Of a DNA stretch of 64,000 bases, positions 60,172 through 64,000 are shown one piece after another. The stretch is from Nitrospirota bacterium. GTDB taxonomy: Bacteria > Nitrospirota > Thermodesulfovibrionia > SZUA-242. Location: the NCBI GenBank assembly GCA_016212095.1, contig JACRHH010000010.1:62001-126000 (forward strand), written 5' to 3'. Each line of letters opens with the position of its first letter. Position 1 is the first letter of the stretch. A model generated the notes under the pieces. The model saw only the letters and a list, made by a program, of their open reading frames with translations. It made no database searches and had not been told where the DNA came from. The position numbers were made by a program, and so were the translations under genes.

Positions 60172-61673
60172 TGCCGGAAATTACGGCGGCATCCGGCGGC
60201 GAAACAGCCCGGCTTGAGGCGCGAGCCAGAAAACTGGCAAGGGAGAAGTCGTTTCTCCAGTTGTCGCTCACCCTGATGAACAGGCTGAGCGCCGTGCCGG
60301 GCCTGGAAAACACCGTTGGAACCATGCTGGAGATAGTGCTCGACAGCATCGGCGGCGCGAATGTCATCGTTTACTACTTCATCGATGACGATATTCACTG
60401 CGCCGACGTTTTCGGCGGGAAAAAGCAGCTCGACCGTATCGACGACGATCTGGTGAACAGGGCGCTCGAAACGCGGGAGTTCGTCGAGATTGCACACGCC
60501 TTCAGCGACACGAAAATGCTCACACCCGAATTCACCAGCGCGTCATCCTGCGCTATACCCCTTCTGGTTGGCCCGGACATCATCGGCATTCTGAAGCTGG
60601 AAGGCATGTTCATGGCCGTCAGCGAGGTTCGCGCGCATTTCCAGCCTTTTTTCAACTATGCCGCCCTCGTCCTTAAAAATGAAATATCGGGCCATACAAA
60701 GCTCAAAAAGGCATATGACCAGTTGAGCGAAACAAACGCCGCCCTGACCGACGAGATCGTGAAACACCGTGAAACCGAGGCAAGACTGCGCGATTACTCC
60801 GACGCCCTTGCCGAAAGCCATGAAAAGCTGCAACGCGCCTACAACGACCTCAAGGATGCCCAGACGCGCCTTCTTCAGCAGGACAAGATGGCGTCAATAG
60901 GCCAGCTTGCCGCCGGAGTGGCCCACGAGATCAACAACCCCATGGCCTTCATCATCAGCAACCTATCAAGCCTCGGAAAGTATGTGGAAAAACTTGCCGC
61001 GTACATGGACGAAGCCGAGAAGCTTCTGGCCGAACAGACGCCAGCGCTCCTGGAAACACTGGAGAGGGAGCGAAAACGGTACAAGATTGACCGCATTCGG
61101 GGCGATCTGCCGGAACTGCTTGCCGAGTCTTTGGACGGTGCTGCCAGGGTTCGCCGGATCGTGCAGGATCTTAAGAGCTTTTCGAGGGTGGACAGGGCGG
61201 AATGCTCCAGCGAGGACATGAATCAGGCGATGGAAAGCACGCTCTCAATCGCCTGGAACGAGATAAAGTACAAGGCGACAGTCATAAAGGAATACGGTCA
61301 GTTGCCGCCTGTCTTGTGCAACCCCGGACAGATAAACCAGGTTTTCCTCAATATCCTGATAAACGCGGCTCATGCCATCGAAACCAGGGGCGAGATACGC
61401 ATAAGAACATGGGCTGACGGGGAATCCGTGCATGTGGAAATTGGCGACACCGGGCGCGGCATTCCGCAGGAGAGCATGAAACGGATATTCGATCCGTTCT
61501 TCACAACCAAGGAGGTCGGCAAGGGAACCGGGCTGGGCCTTGCCATCGCCTACGACATCATCGTGAACAAGCATGGCGGACGGATCGACGTGAAAAGCGA
61601 GGAAGGCACGGGGACAACCTTCATGGTTACCCTGCCGCTTGTGAAGCCGGGATGCGTCAAGACGAACGGCTGA
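60171..61673 (+). CDS. GAF-domain sensor histidine kinase
   Basis: 500 residues. A short N-terminal helix is followed by a GAF-like domain at about residues 35-170, then a coiled-coil linker ([16 protein letters not shown]). The HisKA segment [16 protein letters not shown] places the phospho-His at 252. The HATPase_c domain ends with [21 protein letters not shown]. No receiver is attached. Its N-terminal half is clearly paralogous to the next kinase ([18 protein letters not shown] against IIVYYFIDSAIHYADAFG). The start codon shares one base with the upstream stop. Cytoplasmic; ligand unknown. Confidence 0.87.
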   Translation: MPEITAASGGETARLEARARKLAREKSFLQLSLTLMNRLSAVPGLENTVGTMLEIVLDSIGGANVIVYYFIDDDIHCADVFGGKKQLDRIDDDLVNRALETREFVEIAHAFSDTKMLTPEFTSASSCAIPLLVGPDIIGILKLEGMFMAVSEVRAHFQPFFNYAALVLKNEISGHTKLKKAYDQLSETNAALTDEIVKHRETEARLRDYSDALAESHEKLQRAYNDLKDAQTRLLQQDKMASIGQLAAGVAHEINNPMAFIISNLSSLGKYVEKLAAYMDEAEKLLAEQTPALLETLERERKRYKIDRIRGDLPELLAESLDGAARVRRIVQDLKSFSRVDRAECSSEDMNQAMESTLSIAWNEIKYKATVIKEYGQLPPVLCNPGQINQVFLNILINAAHAIETRGEIRIRTWADGESVHVEIGDTGRGIPQESMKRIFDPFFTTKEVGKGTGLGLAIAYDIIVNKHGGRIDVKSEEGTGTTFMVTLPLVKPGCVKTNG

Positions 61674-61694
61674 GGAATTCCGGAGAGGTTCAAC

Positions 61695-64000
61695 ATGTCC
61701 GAAGAACGAATCACAAAACTCGAAGAACGCGTGAGAAAGCTGGCGATGGACAAGTCTTATCTCCAGCTTGTAATCCATATGATGCAGAAGCTCAGCGCCG
61801 CTCCGGGCCTTGAGAACACCATCGAAGTCATGCTTCGGCACGTTATGGATGTCATCGGCGGCTCGAACATAATCGTCTATTATTTCATCGACAGCGCCAT
61901 CCATTACGCGGATGCCTTCGGCATGCGAAAAACGCTGGATGCCGTTGATGACGTCCATGTGAAAAAGGTGCTTCAAACCCGCGAGTTCATCGCATACGAG
62001 CACGACTTCAGCGATACCATGATGAAGACGCCGGAGTTTTCGAAGGCATGGACGTGGATTGTTCCGCTCAAGGTGGGCGACGAAATGGTTGGCGTCTTCA
62101 AGATGGAGAGCCTTTCCATCGGCACGCGGGAGATGGAGCCTTACCTTCCGGCTTTCTTCAGTTACGCCGCCCTGCTGCTGAAAAACGAAATACTTGGGCA
62201 TACCAGGCTAAAACAGGCATACGACAGGCTGAACGAGACAAATGCCGAACTTACGAGCGAAATTATCGAGAAGAAGCGGGTTGAAAACGAACTTCTTTCT
62301 GCCCGCGATGAGCTGGAAAAACGGGTGATCGAGCGGACGACAGAACTGCGGAGCGCGAACGAACGTCTGCATGATGAACTTGCCGAACGCAAGCGGGCCG
62401 AGGATGCTCTGAACAAGACCATGAGGGAAGTCCACGACCTGTATAACCATGCGCCATGCGGATACCATTCCCTGAATGCTGACGGCATATTTGTACGGAT
62501 CAACGACACCGAGCTTGAATGGCTCGGATACAAGCGCGAAGAAGTCCTCGGCAAGCTTGCATTCCCGGATGTAATAACTCCATCGAGCCTGGATCTGTTC
62601 CGCCGGAGTTTTCCGGTCTTCGTTGAACGCGGATGGATAAATGATCTGGAGTTTGAGCTAAAACGTAAAGACGGCTCGGTCATGAACGTTCTTCTCAGCG
62701 CCACGGCGATAAAAGACGCCGACGGAAAGTTTGTAATGAGCAGGTCAACAGTGTACGACATCACGCCGCGAAAACAGGCGGAAATCGCGCTCCGCCGCAG
62801 CGAGGAGTTTGTAAAGAACATCCTTGAAACGGTTGACAACGGCTTCATCGTCGTTGACCGGTCGTTCCGGATAATATCCGCCAACAGGGCGTATCTGGAA
62901 ACGGTCGGCAAATCGCTGGAAGATGTCATCGGAAAACGTTGCCATGAAATATCGCACCGCAGCGACACGCCATGCAGCGAGACCGGTTGCGACTGCCCTG
63001 TAATGAAGACATTCGCGACCGGTGAGCCACATTCGTCGTTGCATGTCCATCTGGACAGCGAAGGCACGCAACTGTTTGTGGAAACAAAGTCGTTCCCGGT
63101 GAAGGACGAGACGGGAGCGGTTGTTTCCGCGATAGAAGTCATTGCCGACATCACGGAGAAAAAGCGGCTTGAAGACCAGCTCCTCCATGCGCAGAAGATG
63201 GAGGCCGTCGGCAGGCTTGCGGGCGGAATTGCCCACGATTTCAACAACATCCTTAACGTGGTTATAGGCTACGGCAACCTCATGGAGATGACCATTCCCG
63301 AAGGCGACCCATCGCTGCCGTATCTGAGGGAAATAATTTCAGCCGCCGAAAAGGCCGCGAACCTTACGCAGGGGCTTCTGATCTTCAGCAGGAAACAGGT
63401 TACCGACCTCAAACCCATAAGCGTCAACGATCTGGTAAGCGGCATGAGGAAGATGCTTTTTAGAATCATCGGCGAGGACATCGAGACCGTTATCAATACG
63501 GCGGACAATCCCCTCACCGTCATGGCCGATTTCGGCCAGATGGAACAGGTGCTCATGAACTTCGCAACCAATGCGCGAGACGCCATGCCAAGCGGCGGCG
63601 CCTTGACAATCGAAACCTCGTCCGTGGAAATGGACTCCGAATTCATTCACAGCCACGGCTATGGAAAACCTGGGCAGTACGCGCTCATATCGGTCTCCGA
63701 CACCGGAACCGGCATGGACGAAAAAACGACATGCAGAATCTTCGAACCGTTCTTCACCACAAAGGACATCGGGAAGGGAACCGGCCTTGGGCTTTCGATA
63801 GTCTATGGAATAGTTAAACAGCACAGGGGATATATCAACTGTTACAGCGAACCGGGCATCGGCACGACGTTCAAGGTCTATCTCCCGTTGATTGACGAAA
63901 AGTATCGGGATGAGCGGCATGTGGAAAAAAGCCCGATAACCGGCGGAAACGAGACCATTTTACTTGCGGAAGACAACGCCGCACTCAGAACGCTTACAAA
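61695..64000 (+). CDS. GAF-PAS-PAS hybrid histidine kinase, partial at window end
   Basis: At least 768 residues, running off the window. GGAGAGG precedes the ATG. Order: a GAF-like domain (residues 30-165) similar to that of the upstream kinase; a long coiled coil (LEKRVIERTTELRSANERL); PAS 1 (DLYNHAPCGYHSLNADG); PAS 2 (ILETVDNGFIVVDRSFR) with a CSETGCDC-like cysteine stretch; HisKA (GGIAHDFNNILNVVIGYG); HATPase_c ([18 protein letters not shown]); and the start of a receiver (ILLAEDNAALRTL). It is probably the third member of a co-transcribed kinase set. Confidence 0.88.
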   Translation, partial: MSEERITKLEERVRKLAMDKSYLQLVIHMMQKLSAAPGLENTIEVMLRHVMDVIGGSNIIVYYFIDSAIHYADAFGMRKTLDAVDDVHVKKVLQTREFIAYEHDFSDTMMKTPEFSKAWTWIVPLKVGDEMVGVFKMESLSIGTREMEPYLPAFFSYAALLLKNEILGHTRLKQAYDRLNETNAELTSEIIEKKRVENELLSARDELEKRVIERTTELRSANERLHDELAERKRAEDALNKTMREVHDLYNHAPCGYHSLNADGIFVRINDTELEWLGYKREEVLGKLAFPDVITPSSLDLFRRSFPVFVERGWINDLEFELKRKDGSVMNVLLSATAIKDADGKFVMSRSTVYDITPRKQAEIALRRSEEFVKNILETVDNGFIVVDRSFRIISANRAYLETVGKSLEDVIGKRCHEISHRSDTPCSETGCDCPVMKTFATGEPHSSLHVHLDSEGTQLFVETKSFPVKDETGAVVSAIEVIADITEKKRLEDQLLHAQKMEAVGRLAGGIAHDFNNILNVVIGYGNLMEMTIPEGDPSLPYLREIISAAEKAANLTQGLLIFSRKQVTDLKPISVNDLVSGMRKMLFRIIGEDIETVINTADNPLTVMADFGQMEQVLMNFATNARDAMPSGGALTIETSSVEMDSEFIHSHGYGKPGQYALISVSDTGTGMDEKTTCRIFEPFFTTKDIGKGTGLGLSIVYGIVKQHRGYINCYSEPGIGTTFKVYLPLIDEKYRDERHVEKSPITGGNETILLAEDNAALRTLT

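Noticed and set aside
61245-63920. Several long minus-strand open frames at 61.2-63.9 kb
   Set aside because: They lie opposite well-supported histidine kinase genes; their translations are Ser/Arg-rich shadows without motifs.

Overview
The window comes from a Gram-negative, probably anaerobic or facultative bacterium. Outer-membrane polysaccharide export genes, a multiheme cytochrome c, a corrinoid methyl-transfer operon, DUF1858 and an argD-argF pair together resemble Deltaproteobacteria (Desulfobacterota) or Nitrospirota. The sequence alone does not fix the taxon. No tRNA, rRNA, CRISPR array or complete insertion sequence was recognised.

Positions 1 to about 42.6 kb hold one very long, almost entirely minus-strand surface-polysaccharide locus. 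Read in the direction of transcription it starts with queF, a Wzi-like barrel, a giant seven-SLBB Wza-like export protein and a Wzz-like chain-length protein. Next comes a UDP-ManNAc3NAcA-type block: WbpI-like epimerase, a WbpB-WbpD fusion and a WbpE-like aminotransferase. Then, at about 29.9-32.8 kb, lies a rearranged junction. It contains three paralogous coiled-coil genes (one broken), two MNT nucleotidyltransferases, a HepT toxin and a fossil 5' end of rfbF. Beyond it is a visibly more A+T-rich block: a pseudaminic-acid-type pathway (pseB, pseC, aldo/keto reductase, SpsF/PseF-like cytidylyltransferase, class III aminotransferase, pseG, methyltransferase, formyltransferase, PIG-L deacetylase, pseI), the flippase, glycosyltransferases and a LIC12162-family protein. 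A CDP-6-deoxyhexose pathway with a C-methyltransferase (rfbF, rfbG, 3,5-epimerase-like protein, reductases), a Wzy-like polymerase and a LegB-like dehydratase with its nucleotidyltransferase follow. The block ends with the WbpG/HisH/HisF amidotransferase set that builds acetamidino groups, and a bi-domain oxidoreductase cut by the window edge. The whole locus can be read as a Wzx/Wzy-dependent system making a polymer rich in nonulosonic, diamino-uronic and branched deoxy sugars.

From 42.6 to 51.2 kb are housekeeping and accessory genes: a radical SAM protein, a hybrid histidine kinase, a TPR protein, a triheme cytochrome, argD-argF, and a trio consisting of a small heme-copper-oxidase-like membrane protein, a DUF1858 protein and a zinc ribbon. 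An 83-bp palindromic element lies between the convergent TPR and cytochrome genes and supplies the stop codon of both.

From 51.2 to 64 kb, an AddB-like nuclease diverges from a corrinoid operon: an RACo-like reductive activator carrying an in-frame 36-bp tandem repeat, a corrinoid protein, a UroD-type methyltransferase lacking the usual zinc ligands, and DUF1638. Three PAS/GAF sensor kinases follow without a clear break, and the last runs off the window. This methyl-transfer operon plus kinases, and the coiled-coil/MNT junction, are the best candidates for something not yet described.
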